Of a DNA stretch of 64,000 nucleotides, positions 38,735-49,187 are shown piece by piece. Below the pieces are notes generated by a model. It made no database searches. It was given only the letters and a program-made list of their open reading frames with translations, and was not told the origin of the DNA. This DNA is from Alteromonas antoniana (GTDB lineage Bacteria; Pseudomonadota; Gammaproteobacteria; Enterobacterales; Alteromonadaceae), in the NCBI RefSeq assembly GCF_019249295.1, contig NZ_JAESDH010000007.1, positions 124,001 to 188,000 of the forward strand, given 5' to 3'. Every line of letters begins with the position of its first letter. Positions within the stretch are counted from its first letter, which is position 1. Made by a program: the position numbers and the translations under genes.

Positions 38735-41554
38735 ATGCAAGAAAGCGTGATGAAAGCGTGGTGGGACTCGTCACACATGGCTGGTGCGAACGCGGCCTAT
38801 GTTGAAGAGTTGTACGAAGCGTACCTTGATGACCCTCAGAGCGTCTCCGAAACCTGGCGTCAGGTCTTCGATAGCCTTCCTAAAGTCGAAGGTGTGGAGC
38901 TTGAAAATAATCACACATCGATTAAAGACCAGTTCCGCAAACTTGCTTCTTTAGGTCCGACAGCGCGCATGGCACCGACTCAGGTATCTGCGGGTAATGT
39001 CTCTGACCAGAAGCAGGTTAAAGTTCTTCAATTGATAAATGCGTACCGCTTCCGCGGTCATCAGCATGCGAACCTCGATCCCCTTGGTCTTTGGAAGCAG
39101 GCCCGGGTACGTGATCTTGAACTGTCGCATCACTCGCTTTCAGAAGAAGATTTTGATTCAACGTTTAATATTGGCTCTTATGCCATTGGTAAAGAATCAA
39201 TGACGTTAGGCGACTTGTTTAAGTCGCTTAACAGAACCTACTGTGGTTCTATCGGTGCAGAGTATATGCACATCACCGATACCGAACAGAAACGTTGGTT
39301 ACAACAAAAAATTGAATCGGTTCAGGCCAAGCCGGAAATCAGTAAAGACGAAAAGCTGAGCATACTGAAAGGGCTTACCGCAGCTGACGGCATGGAAAAA
39401 TACCTCGGGTCGAAATTCCCGGGTGCGAAGCGATTCTCACTTGAGGGTGGCGACGCGCTCATTCCTATGCTCAAAGGGCTGATTAGTAAAGCGGGCGCGG
39501 GTGGTACCAAAGAATGCGTTATTGGTATGGCTCACCGTGGTCGTCTGAACGTTCTGGTAAATGTCCTTGGTAAGAATCCATCTGTATTGTTTGATGAGTT
39601 CTCAGGGAAACACGATGATTCTCTGGGTGCCGGAGATGTGAAATACCACGCAGGTTTTTCATCTGACTTTGCAACACCTGGCGGTAATGTTCACCTGGCG
39701 CTTGCGTTTAACCCGTCTCACCTGGAAATTGTAAATCCTGTGGTTATGGGCTCAGTCAGGGCACGTCTGGTTCGACGCAACAACGACACCAGTAAGGTCC
39801 TTCCTATTACTATTCACGGCGATTCAGCAATTGCTGGACAGGGTGTAGTGCAGGAAACCTTCAACATGTCTGAAACCCGCGGCTTTGCAGTGGGTGGAAC
39901 AGTGCGTATTGTGGTTAACAACCAGGTTGGTTTTACGACATCTAAAACCGAAGATACGCGCTCTACGCAATATTGTACGGACATTGCGAAAATGGTTCAG
40001 GCGCCGATCTTCCACGTTAATTCAGACGATCCGGAAGCAGTGGCATTTGTCACAGAGCTGGCCCTTGAATACAGAAATAAATTTAAGAAAGACGTTGTGA
40101 TTGACCTGGTTTGTTACCGTCGTCACGGTCATAACGAGGCGGATGAACCAAACGCGACGCAGCCGTTGATGTATCAGAAGATCAAAAAGCATCCGGTCCC
40201 GCGCGTGATTTATGCAGATCAATTAATCGCAGAAGGCGTAATTGAACAGCGAGATGCTGATCGTTTTCTAGAGGAATATCGTGCCGCTTTAGATCACGGC
40301 GCTTGCGTCGTTGAGGAATGGCGTCCGATGACTGAACATTCGGTTGACTGGACTCCGTACCTTGGTCATGACTGGGATACGCCTTATGATGGCGAATTGA
40401 GCGTCGAAAAGCTTAGAGAACTGGGTGAGGCGATTACGTCTTACCCTGATAGTCACAAGCTTCATTCCCGTGTAAACAAGCTGTATCAAGACCGCAAGTC
40501 CATGATTGCCGGTGAGAAAAAGCTGGACTGGGGCATGGCTGAAACGCTGGCGTATGCAAACATCGTTGATATTGGTACCGATATTCGCATCACAGGGCAG
40601 GATTCGGGTCGCGGAACCTTCTTTCATCGGCATGCGGTATTGCACAACCAGAAAGACGCCTCTACTTACATGCCACTTCAACATGTCCGCGAAGGACAGG
40701 GCGACATTGAGATATACGATTCGGTGTTATCTGAAGAAGCTGTTATGGCATTTGAATATGGCTATGCAACAGCTGAACCGGGTTGCCTGACGATCTGGGA
40801 AGCGCAGTTTGGTGATTTCGCCAATGGCGCACAGGTTGTGTTTGACCAGTTCCTGAGTTCTGGTGAAGCCAAATGGGGTCGCTTGTGTGGCTTAACTGTA
40901 CTGCTTCCTCATGGCTATGAAGGTCAGGGGCCAGAGCACAGTTCAGCCCGTCTGGAGCGTTTTCTGCAAATGTGTGCGGATCACAACTGGCAGGTTTGTG
41001 TGCCTTCTACACCGGCGCAGGTGTTCAACATGCTTCGTCGTCAGGCTATCCGGCCAATGCGGAAGCCATTGATCGTAATGTCTCCTAAGTCATTGCTGCG
41101 CCACCCAATGGCAACATCGACGCTGGAAGAACTTGCAGAAGGCCAGTTCAAAAACGTCATCGGGGAAATCGACGAGATAAACCCTGAAAACGTGAAACGG
41201 GTTGTGATGTGTTCCGGTAAGGTATACTACGATTTACTGGATCAACGCCGTAAAAACGAGCAAACCGACGTTGCTATCATTCGTCTTGAACAACTTTATC
41301 CTTTCCCGCAGGAAGAATGCGCGAAAATTGTGGCAGAATACAGCCACGTGAAAGATTGGGTTTGGTGCCAGGAAGAGCCACAGAATCAGGGCGCCTGGTA
41401 TTGCAGCCAGCATCATTTCTGGCAGGCAATTCCAGAAGGTGCCAAGCTAACATATGCAGGTCGTGAAGCGTCAGCATCACCTGCAGTTGGTTATGTTTCC
41501 GTTCACAACCAGCAACAGAAGAGCCTGGTTGAAAACGCACTCACTATTAAATAA
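38735..41554 (+). CDS. sucA: 2-oxoglutarate dehydrogenase E1 component
   Basis: Thiamine-diphosphate decarboxylase (939 residues) of the 2-oxoglutarate dehydrogenase complex, which turns 2-oxoglutarate into a succinyl group passed to SucB. The N terminus closely follows E. coli SucA (MKAWWDSSHMAGANAAYVEELYE). Family motifs include INAYRFRGHQHANLDPL, GMAHRGRLNVL, HGDSAIAGQGVVQET and YRRHGHNEADEP, the last lining the cofactor site. It is followed 9 bp later by sucB. Confidence 0.98.
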   Translation: MQESVMKAWWDSSHMAGANAAYVEELYEAYLDDPQSVSETWRQVFDSLPKVEGVELENNHTSIKDQFRKLASLGPTARMAPTQVSAGNVSDQKQVKVLQLINAYRFRGHQHANLDPLGLWKQARVRDLELSHHSLSEEDFDSTFNIGSYAIGKESMTLGDLFKSLNRTYCGSIGAEYMHITDTEQKRWLQQKIESVQAKPEISKDEKLSILKGLTAADGMEKYLGSKFPGAKRFSLEGGDALIPMLKGLISKAGAGGTKECVIGMAHRGRLNVLVNVLGKNPSVLFDEFSGKHDDSLGAGDVKYHAGFSSDFATPGGNVHLALAFNPSHLEIVNPVVMGSVRARLVRRNNDTSKVLPITIHGDSAIAGQGVVQETFNMSETRGFAVGGTVRIVVNNQVGFTTSKTEDTRSTQYCTDIAKMVQAPIFHVNSDDPEAVAFVTELALEYRNKFKKDVVIDLVCYRRHGHNEADEPNATQPLMYQKIKKHPVPRVIYADQLIAEGVIEQRDADRFLEEYRAALDHGACVVEEWRPMTEHSVDWTPYLGHDWDTPYDGELSVEKLRELGEAITSYPDSHKLHSRVNKLYQDRKSMIAGEKKLDWGMAETLAYANIVDIGTDIRITGQDSGRGTFFHRHAVLHNQKDASTYMPLQHVREGQGDIEIYDSVLSEEAVMAFEYGYATAEPGCLTIWEAQFGDFANGAQVVFDQFLSSGEAKWGRLCGLTVLLPHGYEGQGPEHSSARLERFLQMCADHNWQVCVPSTPAQVFNMLRRQAIRPMRKPLIVMSPKSLLRHPMATSTLEELAEGQFKNVIGEIDEINPENVKRVVMCSGKVYYDLLDQRRKNEQTDVAIIRLEQLYPFPQEECAKIVAEYSHVKDWVWCQEEPQNQGAWYCSQHHFWQAIPEGAKLTYAGREASASPAVGYVSVHNQQQKSLVENALTIK

Positions 41555-41563
41555 GGAACAATG

Positions 41564-43117
41564 ATGACAATTGAGATAAAAGTTCCGGTCCTACCTGAGT
41601 CAGTTGCCGATGCCACCATTGCAACCTGGCACGTTAAGGCCGGTGACACAGTAAAACGCGATCAGAACCTGGTTGACATTGAAACAGACAAGGTCGTACT
41701 GGAAGTTGTAGCGCCTGCTGACGGCGTAATGGCTGAGATCCTTGATGAAGAGGGTGCAACAGTTCTAGGCGAACAAGTCATCGCAAAGCTGGAAAAAGGT
41801 GAGGGCAGTGCTGCTAAATCTGACAGCAGTGATAAGTCTGATACGGATAACAAAGACAAAGCCGAAGCAAAAGAAACAACAGAATCTTCAGACGAGGGCG
41901 ACAGCAATGACGCTGCCTCTGGAGAAGAGAGTGAAATTAAAGTACCGGTACTTCCGGAGTCTGTTGCCGACGCGACTATCGCTACATGGCACGTGAGTGT
42001 GGGCGAGTCGGTCAGCCGCGACCAGAACCTGGTTGATATAGAAACCGACAAAGTGGTACTGGAAGTTGTGGCTCCGGCTGATGGATCCTTAAGTGAGATC
42101 CTGGCTGAAGAAGGCGCAACCGTGACTGCTGAGGAAGTGATTGCGAAATTTGTAGCCGGCAGTGGCGCGTCGAAATCAGCGCCCAAAAAGGCAGAAGATA
42201 GTGACGATGATGAGGGCGGCAGCGATGCCTTGAGTCCTTCTGTGCGTCGTTTGCTGGCGGAGAAAGGCGTAGACGCTTCTAAAGTCAAAGGCACTGGCAA
42301 AAATGGTCGCATCACAAAAGAAGATGTTGAGCAATATCTGAAAGGTGGCGATAGCGACAAGAAAGCTTCTTCGACGTCTTCAGCACCTTCTGATGCCTCT
42401 GACCTGCCTTCGGGTAATCGCACAGAAAAACGCGTTCCAATGACGCGCCTGCGTAAGACGATTGCGAATCGTCTGCTTGAAGCTAAGAACTCTACAGCGA
42501 TGCTGACTACGTTCAACGAAGTGAACATGAAACCTATCATGGATCTTCGTAAACAATATCAGGAAGGCTTTGAGAAACGTCACGGTATCCGCCTCGGCTT
42601 TATGTCTTTTTACGTGAAAGCAGTGACTGAAGCGCTGAAACGCTTCCCGGAAGTGAATGCATCTATCGATGGTGATGACATTTGCTACCACAACTATTTT
42701 GATATCTCTATCGCGGTATCCACCCCACGTGGTCTGGTGACGCCTGTATTGAAAGATACAGACACACTGGGCATGGCGGATGTCGAGAAGGGAATTAAAG
42801 AACTTGCAATCAAAGGTCGCGACGGCAAGCTGTCGATGGCGGATTTGCAAGGCGGAAACTTCACCATTACTAATGGCGGTGTGTTTGGCTCACTGATGTC
42901 GACACCCATCATTAATCCACCACAAAGCGCTATTCTGGGTATGCATAAGATCCAGGATCGTCCAATGGCGGTGAACGGTAAAGTAGAAATTCTGCCAATG
43001 ATGTACCTGGCACTGTCTTATGACCACCGAATTGTCGATGGTAAAGAGTCAGTGGGCTTCCTGGTAACAGTTAAAGAGATGCTTGAAGATCCAACACGTC
43101 TGCTTTTAGACGTGTAA
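41564..43117 (+). CDS. sucB: 2-oxoglutarate dehydrogenase E2 (dihydrolipoyl succinyltransferase) with two lipoyl domains
   Basis: Core of the complex, transferring the succinyl group to CoA. In this 517-residue protein two near-identical lipoyl domains are joined by an acidic/Ser-rich linker: the first at about residues 3-77 with lipoyl lysine K43, the second at about 122-197 with K163, both in [17 protein letters not shown]. Then come a peripheral-subunit-binding domain ([20 protein letters not shown]), another linker, and the catalytic domain with [10 protein letters not shown] (His488). E. coli SucB has a single lipoyl domain. The second of two adjacent ATGs is chosen because AAGGA is then 6 nt away. 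The gene for E3 is not in this window. Confidence 0.97.
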   Translation: MTIEIKVPVLPESVADATIATWHVKAGDTVKRDQNLVDIETDKVVLEVVAPADGVMAEILDEEGATVLGEQVIAKLEKGEGSAAKSDSSDKSDTDNKDKAEAKETTESSDEGDSNDAASGEESEIKVPVLPESVADATIATWHVSVGESVSRDQNLVDIETDKVVLEVVAPADGSLSEILAEEGATVTAEEVIAKFVAGSGASKSAPKKAEDSDDDEGGSDALSPSVRRLLAEKGVDASKVKGTGKNGRITKEDVEQYLKGGDSDKKASSTSSAPSDASDLPSGNRTEKRVPMTRLRKTIANRLLEAKNSTAMLTTFNEVNMKPIMDLRKQYQEGFEKRHGIRLGFMSFYVKAVTEALKRFPEVNASIDGDDICYHNYFDISIAVSTPRGLVTPVLKDTDTLGMADVEKGIKELAIKGRDGKLSMADLQGGNFTITNGGVFGSLMSTPIINPPQSAILGMHKIQDRPMAVNGKVEILPMMYLALSYDHRIVDGKESVGFLVTVKEMLEDPTRLLLDV

Positions 43118-43222
43118 GACTTTCGTCTCAGGGAATTGTGTGCAGAGGGGTGTCCTGTTTACACTGGACGCTCGCTCTGGCGCAACGCTGGCGTTGACCC
43201 TACAGTGCCAGTCAAGTTAATC

Positions 43223-43247
43223 AAGTCGCGAAAGCGACTTTTGTCTT
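43223..43247 (+). terminator. hairpin between sucB and sucC
   Basis: AAGTCGC (43223-43229), a GAAA loop and GCGACTT (43234-43240) are followed by TTGTCTT. It resembles an intrinsic terminator or attenuator within the 153-bp gap and could lower sucCD relative to sucAB. Confidence 0.55.
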
Positions 43248-43270
43248 ACTAAAAATCGGATAGAAACACC

Positions 43271-44437
43271 ATGAATTTGCATGAATACCAAGGTAAGCAG
43301 CTATTCAAAGAATACGGCTTACCTGTTTCTGAAGGATACGCAGCAGACACTCCTCAAGGCGCAGTAGAAGCGGCCGACCGCATTGGCGGTGACGAGTGGG
43401 TTGTAAAATGTCAGGTCCACGCGGGTGGCCGTGGTAAAGCCGGTGGCGTTAAGCTTGTTAAGAACAAGAGCGACATCCGTGAATTTGCCGAAAAATGGCT
43501 GGGCAAAAATCTGGTGACCTTCCAAACTGACGAAAATGGTCAGCCAGTTAGCAAGATTCTTGTTGAATCATGCACAGATATCGACAATGAGCTGTACCTG
43601 GGCGCGGTTGTAGACCGTACTACACGTCGTGTTGTTTTCATGGCGTCGACTGAAGGCGGCGTTGAAATTGAAACGGTAGCTGAAGAAACGCCAGAAAAAA
43701 TCCTGAAAGCTGAAATTGACCCAATCGTTGGTCCACAGCCTTATCAGGCGCGTGAAATGGCTTTCAAACTTGGCCTGTCAGGCGTTCAAATTAAACAGTT
43801 CGTACAGATCTTCCTGGGTCTGGCAAAAATGTTCGAAGAACTGGACGTTGCACTTATCGAAATCAACCCTCTGGTAATCAAGACTGACGGTAACCTGCAC
43901 TGTCTTGATGCCAAAGTTGGCATCGACAGCAACGCACTGTATCGCCAGCCTAAAGTGAAAGATATGCACGATCCTTCTCAGGAAGACTCTCGTGAAGCGC
44001 ATGCAGCACAGTGGGAACTGAACTATGTCGCGCTTGACGGTAACGTTGGCTGTATGGTTAACGGTGCAGGTCTTGCTATGGGAACCATGGACATCGTAAA
44101 CCTGCACGGCGGTAAGCCGGCAAACTTCCTGGATGTTGGTGGCGGCGCGACGAAAGAACGTGTGGCTGAAGCATTCAAAATCATTCTGTCTGACGATGCG
44201 GTTAAAGCCGTACTGGTTAACATCTTCGGCGGAATCGTTCGCTGTGACATGATTGCTGAAGGTATCATTGGCGCCGTGAAAGAAGTTGGCGTAAATGTAC
44301 CGGTTGTTGTTCGTCTTGAAGGTACCAATGCGGAACTGGGTCGTGACGTTCTGGCCAACTCTGGCCTTGATATCATTGCTGCTGAATCGCTTACCGATGC
44401 AGCTCAGAAAGTGGTTGCCGCTGCGGAGGGCAAATAA
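43271..44437 (+). CDS. sucC: succinyl-CoA synthetase beta subunit
   Basis: ADP-forming succinyl-CoA synthetase (388 residues), which couples succinyl-CoA cleavage to nucleoside triphosphate formation. The ATP-grasp N terminus starts [18 protein letters not shown], with [16 protein letters not shown], and the C-terminal domain has [16 protein letters not shown]. The stop codon overlaps the sucD start by one base. Confidence 0.98.
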   Translation: MNLHEYQGKQLFKEYGLPVSEGYAADTPQGAVEAADRIGGDEWVVKCQVHAGGRGKAGGVKLVKNKSDIREFAEKWLGKNLVTFQTDENGQPVSKILVESCTDIDNELYLGAVVDRTTRRVVFMASTEGGVEIETVAEETPEKILKAEIDPIVGPQPYQAREMAFKLGLSGVQIKQFVQIFLGLAKMFEELDVALIEINPLVIKTDGNLHCLDAKVGIDSNALYRQPKVKDMHDPSQEDSREAHAAQWELNYVALDGNVGCMVNGAGLAMGTMDIVNLHGGKPANFLDVGGGATKERVAEAFKIILSDDAVKAVLVNIFGGIVRCDMIAEGIIGAVKEVGVNVPVVVRLEGTNAELGRDVLANSGLDIIAAESLTDAAQKVVAAAEGK

Positions 44438-45309
44438 TGTCAGTTTTAATTAATAAAGACACCAAAGTTATCTGCCAGGGTTTCACTGGTGGTCAGGGTA
44501 CATTCCACTCTGAACAAGCCATCGCTTACGGTACGCAAATGGTTGGCGGTGTAACGCCAGGTAAAGGCGGTACCGAGCACCTGGGTCTGCCAGTATTCAA
44601 CACAGTGCGTGAAGCCGTTGAAGCAACAGGCGCAACGGCGTCTGTTATCTACGTTCCTGCGCCATTCTGTAAAGATTCTATCGTTGAAGCGGTAGATGCA
44701 GGTATCGAACTTGTTGTATGTATCACTGAAGGTATTCCTACACTGGATATGCTGTATGTGAAAGAGTACGTTGATGCCAAAGGCGCACGTATGATTGGTC
44801 CTAACTGTCCTGGTGTTATCACGCCAGGAGAGACTAAGATTGGTATCATGCCGGGCCACATTCACAAGCCAGGTAAAGTGGGTATTGTTTCACGCTCTGG
44901 TACGCTAACCTACGAAGCGGTTAAGCAAACCACAGACGAAGGCTTTGGTCAGTCTACCTGTGTTGGTATCGGTGGTGACCCAATACCGGGTTCAAACTTC
45001 ATTGATATCCTGAAACTGTTCCAGGACGATCCACAAACTGAAGCGATCGTGATGATCGGTGAAATTGGTGGAACCGCAGAAGAAGAAGCGGCGGCGTTCA
45101 TCAAAGAAAACGTAACTAAGCCTGTGGTATCTTACATCGCGGGTGTGACTGCACCTCCGGGTAAGCGTATGGGTCACGCCGGTGCAATCATTGCAGGCGG
45201 TAAAGGTACAGCAGATGAGAAATTTGCTGCACTGGAAGCTGCTGGCGTGAAAACTGTGCGTTCACTGGCTGATATCGGCAAAGCGCTTCGCGAAGCGACT
45301 GGCTGGTAA
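44437..45309 (+). CDS. sucD: succinyl-CoA synthetase alpha subunit
   Basis: CoA-binding and phosphohistidine subunit (290 residues). The CoA Rossmann domain has [29 protein letters not shown] and [10 protein letters not shown] are family signatures. The phosphorylated His is in [16 protein letters not shown]. It is the last gene of the sdh-suc region and is followed by a strong terminator. Confidence 0.98.
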   Translation: MSVLINKDTKVICQGFTGGQGTFHSEQAIAYGTQMVGGVTPGKGGTEHLGLPVFNTVREAVEATGATASVIYVPAPFCKDSIVEAVDAGIELVVCITEGIPTLDMLYVKEYVDAKGARMIGPNCPGVITPGETKIGIMPGHIHKPGKVGIVSRSGTLTYEAVKQTTDEGFGQSTCVGIGGDPIPGSNFIDILKLFQDDPQTEAIVMIGEIGGTAEEEAAAFIKENVTKPVVSYIAGVTAPPGKRMGHAGAIIAGGKGTADEKFAALEAAGVKTVRSLADIGKALREATGW

Positions 45310-45339
45310 GCTAAAGAGCATAACAGGCTCCAGTAAATG

Positions 45340-45367
45340 AAAAGCCGGGTTTTCCCGGCTTTTTTTG
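45340..45367 (+). terminator. terminator after sucD
   Basis: AAAGCCGGG (45341-45349), TTTT loop, CCCGGCTTT and a T run form a strong intrinsic terminator. Confidence 0.9.
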
Positions 45368-45858
45368 TGTCTGCGCTCTTACTTGAATTAGTATGACATC
45401 CTTTCGATATCTAATCCCTGCCATGCTTCGCGCCAATCTAATTCTGCTGGCATACGCTCAAACAAACGTACTTCCCGGTACTTGACCGTTCTTCATGGTC
45501 GTCAATTCATTCCTTTGTCGTTTAAGGAAAGCTTCACACCGCAATGTCTGTTTTTAAGGCACCCAAGTGACTCTCAAACAGGGTCGCTGTGGCGAACCTG
45601 TTTTTGCTTCTTACATTCAGGCTTGTGTAATTTATGCGGAAAAGCGGGGCGTTTTCGTCAGGTAACAAGGTTGTTATTCATCAGTCAGAGGTTAAAGCAT
45701 AATGTAAAAATGGTATATGCCTGCATTCGCAAATGCGCCCAGTAATCACACCTGAAAAATAAAAAATCCATTAATTACAATGTATTAATATGTGCTTTCC
45801 GGGTTTTGGAATTGTTAATAACTCCCTTAAATGTTAATGCCGTGTATATCAATTTTAA

Positions 45859-45906
45859 TGAATACGTATGCAGGCAATTGAGCAATTAAGACCCTACAGT
45901 TAGGAT
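45859..45906 (+). promoter_or_regulatory. operator-like palindrome and promoter of the first TonB receptor gene
   Basis: The palindrome TGAATACGTATGCA (45859-45872, one mismatch between arms) is followed after 5 nt by a candidate -35 TTGAGC (45878-45883), a 17-bp spacer and a -10 TAGGAT (45901-45906). The second receptor gene has the same arrangement at 49188-49236. The centre CGTATNCA/TGAATACG type resembles operators of LacI-family sugar regulators; that assignment is inferred. Confidence 0.65.
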
Positions 45907-45990
45907 GCTCACCGACTAATTGAATGTCATCGAATTGTCATAACACCAATAACAAAGACAATCTAACTAACTGAATGGGACACCCTCCTT

Positions 45991-48834
45991 ATGACACAAT
46001 TCAAACCGAACCTAATTAAAGCGGCGCTGATTTCCAGTGGTATGGCTTTTGGTAGCATGCCAGCAATGGCGCAGGACACAGAGACTGATCAAGTTGATGA
46101 AAGCATGGTGGAAGTTATCCAGGTTTCTGGTATCCGCGGCTCACTGCAGCGTGCTCAGGCCATCAAAATGGACAATACGTCTATCGTAGAAGCGCTGTCT
46201 GCTGAAGATATTGGTAAGCTTCCTGATACCAGTATCGCTGAGTCGCTGGCGCGTCTGCCTGGCCTTGCCGGCGAGCGTCGTAACGGTCGTACCAGCGGTA
46301 TTTCTGTTCGTGGTTTCAACGAGAACTACGTCGGCACTACACTAAATGGCCGTGAGCTTTTAGGTATGGGTGACAACCGTGGTGTTGAGTTTGACCTGTA
46401 CCCTACAGAAATCATTTCAAACATTCTGGTTTACAAAACACCTGAAGCCGGAATGACGACACAAAGTATCGGTGGTTCAATCGACCTGCAAACGGTGAAG
46501 CCGTTAACAGCCGAAAGTACGATGACCATTAACGGTACTTACGAACAAAACAAAGAAGATGCCCTCAACCCTGACTTTGACGATAACGGTCACCGTCTGT
46601 CGTTCAACTACGTTGACCAGTTCGCTGACGATACCCTTGGTGTAGCACTGACTATCGCGACGATGGAATCACCGCGTCAGGAGCAACAGTCACGCATTTG
46701 GGGCTATGCGGGTGTTTCTCCAGACGCCGCAGCACGTGCTGATGTTGATATTCCTGAAGGTACGGTAGTTCAGGCTGGACACGACAGCTTCGCGCGCTCA
46801 GCCATGATGGAGCGTGACTCTATCGCTACTGTGATTCAGTGGGCTCCGTCTGATAAGCTGACGCTACAGTTTGACGGCTTGTATATCGACTTTCTGGAAG
46901 ACGATGCGCGTCGTGGTCTTGAAGAGGGCGGTCCGGAATTTGGTGTAGGCAGCGCGTACACAGTAACTGAAGTACAAAATGGGCTTGCCACATCAGGTTA
47001 TTATGACGGCTTTTACAGCGTGGTTCGAAATGACGTACGCCAACAGGAAGCTGAGCTGACTACGCTGGCACTGAATGCTGAGTATCTGTTAAATGATAAC
47101 TGGACGGTTAATGCCGATATATCCTCAGGCAAGGTCGATAAGACAATCACCGATGTTGAGAGTTATTCAGGTGTAGGTCGTGCCGGCACTGACGGCCGTC
47201 CATTAGCCGCACGTTCATGGCAGATGACGTCAAACGGCGTAGTTTATTCTGACCACCCAACCGTTGACCCGGTGGATCTGACAGACCCAAGCCTGATTCG
47301 TCTTGCCGGTCCTCAGGCATGGGGCCCAACTATTCTTAACGAAGACGGCGACGCTGTGTACTTCTCTGATCAGCAAGATGGCTTTGTTAACAAGCCTGTG
47401 TTTGAAGAGGAACTGAACACTTACCGTCTGGATGCGGAAGGCTTTGTCGACTGGGGTATTGTCTCAGGCGTTGAATTTGGCATCGTCTATTCAGATCGTA
47501 CTAAGTCTAAAGTTAACAACGGTGCGTATCTGACGGCACCTGAGTATCCCGGAGACGGTGCAATCCCTGACGTGCTGGGTGTGGTTCCTATGGACTTCGT
47601 GGGAATTAATGGGGTGCTTGCTTACGACTCACTGGGTCTTTACAACAGTGGTTACTACAGTGAGCTGGATGCACAGCTGGTACAGGCCGATCGTTTAGGT
47701 GACACTTATGAAGTGGAAGAACAGCTGACTACGCTTTACGGTAAGCTGAATATCGATACGGAATATGAAGGTATTTACATCCGCGGTAATGTAGGTCTGC
47801 AAATTGTTAACGCTGACCAACAGTCTACGGGTTTTGCTACCACTTCTGACAGTCTGGGTTATGTTGAAGCGCTACCGGTATCAGGCGGAACGGATTACAC
47901 CGACGTACTCCCTACGCTTAACTTAAGTGCCGAGTTCGCAGAAGGGCAGTTTGTACGTCTTGGTTTGAGCAAAGTGCTGACGCGTCCGCGTATGGATGAT
48001 ATGCGTCCGAACAGTCAGGTAACCTTCTCGTTTAACGACAGTCAGATCCTGAGTGACGACCCGGATAACAGCCCGTGGGGCGCATCATCAGGTAACCCTG
48101 AGCTGAAACCTTATGAGGCGAATCAGTTTGATCTGGCGTACGAGAACTACTTCTCTGAAACTGGTTACGTTGCTGTTTCCTTCTTCTATAAAGATCTGAA
48201 AAACTGGCATCGTAGTAACGCTGTTTCACAAGACTTTACTGAATTCTATATTCCTGCAATTCACCAGAGTTCAGATGAGACAGGGAATCAGGCTCCGGTT
48301 CTGTTCGTAGGCGAAAACTCTCGTCCACAAGATGGCTACGAAGGTTTTGTACGCGGTTGGGAAGTGCAGGGTAGCTTACCCGGCGAACTTCTGCATGACT
48401 CGCTGGAAGGCTTCGGTTTATTTGCCAGTGCCACGTTCCTTGACGGGTACGCAGATGCCGCACCAGGGACATCGGAAACGCGTATACCGGGTCTTTCTGA
48501 CGAAAACTACAGCATGACGGTTTTCTATGAAAACGCCGGCTTTGAATTCCGTGTTGCCGCAACGAAACGTACAGATTACTTAAGTGAAACCCGCGGTCTG
48601 AGTCTGGCGCTGTCTGACTCTACTAACCAGGGTGGTACCTTTATCGATGCACAGATTGGTTATGACTTTAGCGAATCTGGCATTGAGTACCTGGAAGGTC
48701 TGCGCGTAACCTTACAGGCGCAGAACATCACCGATGAAGATGATATTCAGTCTTCAGGTGCTGACTCAAGACAGGTCACCTTGTACCAGCATTACGGTGC
48801 CAACTACCTGTTGGGCTTCAACTACTCGTTCTGA
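45991..48834 (+). CDS. TonB-dependent receptor, probably for maltodextrins or related glucans
   Basis: Outer-membrane receptor of 947 residues. A signal peptide (cleavage after AMA, near residue 28) is followed by a short linker with a TonB-box-like VEVIQVSG, a plug domain (SAEDIGKLPDTSIAESLARLPG, GISVRGFNENYVGTTLNG), and a 22-strand-type barrel ending in the aromatic C terminus YLLGFNYSF. The long sequence resembles the receptor subfamily that includes Caulobacter MalA. Sugar specificity is inferred from the pullulanase gene downstream and the shared promoter motif. A hairpin and a terminator follow. Confidence 0.9.
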   Translation: MTQFKPNLIKAALISSGMAFGSMPAMAQDTETDQVDESMVEVIQVSGIRGSLQRAQAIKMDNTSIVEALSAEDIGKLPDTSIAESLARLPGLAGERRNGRTSGISVRGFNENYVGTTLNGRELLGMGDNRGVEFDLYPTEIISNILVYKTPEAGMTTQSIGGSIDLQTVKPLTAESTMTINGTYEQNKEDALNPDFDDNGHRLSFNYVDQFADDTLGVALTIATMESPRQEQQSRIWGYAGVSPDAAARADVDIPEGTVVQAGHDSFARSAMMERDSIATVIQWAPSDKLTLQFDGLYIDFLEDDARRGLEEGGPEFGVGSAYTVTEVQNGLATSGYYDGFYSVVRNDVRQQEAELTTLALNAEYLLNDNWTVNADISSGKVDKTITDVESYSGVGRAGTDGRPLAARSWQMTSNGVVYSDHPTVDPVDLTDPSLIRLAGPQAWGPTILNEDGDAVYFSDQQDGFVNKPVFEEELNTYRLDAEGFVDWGIVSGVEFGIVYSDRTKSKVNNGAYLTAPEYPGDGAIPDVLGVVPMDFVGINGVLAYDSLGLYNSGYYSELDAQLVQADRLGDTYEVEEQLTTLYGKLNIDTEYEGIYIRGNVGLQIVNADQQSTGFATTSDSLGYVEALPVSGGTDYTDVLPTLNLSAEFAEGQFVRLGLSKVLTRPRMDDMRPNSQVTFSFNDSQILSDDPDNSPWGASSGNPELKPYEANQFDLAYENYFSETGYVAVSFFYKDLKNWHRSNAVSQDFTEFYIPAIHQSSDETGNQAPVLFVGENSRPQDGYEGFVRGWEVQGSLPGELLHDSLEGFGLFASATFLDGYADAAPGTSETRIPGLSDENYSMTVFYENAGFEFRVAATKRTDYLSETRGLSLALSDSTNQGGTFIDAQIGYDFSESGIEYLEGLRVTLQAQNITDEDDIQSSGADSRQVTLYQHYGANYLLGFNYSF

Positions 48835-48846
48835 TTCCCTGACTGA

Positions 48847-48865
48847 GCGGTGCAGGAAGCACCGC
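48847..48865. repeat. short hairpin after the first receptor gene
   Basis: A perfect 7-bp stem GCGGTGC (48847-48853) with GCACCGC (48859-48865) and AGGAA loop sits 12 bp after the stop. There is no T tract; it may protect the mRNA 3' end. Confidence 0.5.
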
Positions 48866-48887
48866 TTCCCCTGGATACTTAGGGTGT

Positions 48888-48923
48888 AAACCGCGCAAAT
48901 CACAGGTTTGTCGCGGTTTTTTT
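48888..48923 (+). terminator. terminator after the first receptor gene
   Basis: AAACCGCG (48888-48895) pairs with CGCGGTTT (48912-48919), with an inner CAAA/TTTG pairing, followed by a T tract. Confidence 0.8.
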
Positions 48924-48966
48924 ATTTCACTCACGCCGACGTTAACCATTACTTTCATTTCTGACG

Positions 48967-48996
48967 TAGGGAAGCTGACGCGCTCGCACCTTCCCT
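48967..48996. repeat. solitary IS5-like end (relic)
   Basis: On the minus strand the sequence GGAAGGTGCGAGC is identical over 13 nt to the ends of the miniature element at 22449-22719 and shares GTC two bases further on. Here it forms one arm of a small hairpin (AGGGAAG 48968-48974 with CTTCCCT 48990-48996). No partner end is seen nearby. Confidence 0.4.
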
Positions 48997-49187
48997 GGAT
49001 CATTCATACTTTATTCACTCGAACCTTTACCCTTAGCCAAGCAATGTTATTGCATTGTGAATTTGTTGCGCGGACCTTCGTGACTCTTGGCCGCATTTTG
49101 TATGACATTTTCTGTATTTTGTTGTTTTTTAGTAAAACTAAGCAGACGAGCGCATATTTGTGTAAATAAAATGTTTCATATTGTTAT

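Larger units (their letters stand above)
45310..45990. other. 681-bp intergenic region upstream of the first TonB receptor gene
   Basis: After the sucD terminator I find no credible gene; an 87-codon frame at 45482-45745 lacks a ribosome site and family likeness. The right third becomes A+T-rich and carries the receptor promoter and palindrome described separately. Confidence 0.5.

Noticed and set aside
41662..42540. 292-codon minus-strand frame inside sucB
   Set aside because: Very Ser/Thr-rich and internally repeated only because it is the complement of the two lipoyl domains and acidic linkers.
45482..45745. 87-codon frame upstream of the first TonB receptor gene
   Set aside because: No ribosome site, no recognisable motif, and base composition like the flanking non-coding DNA.
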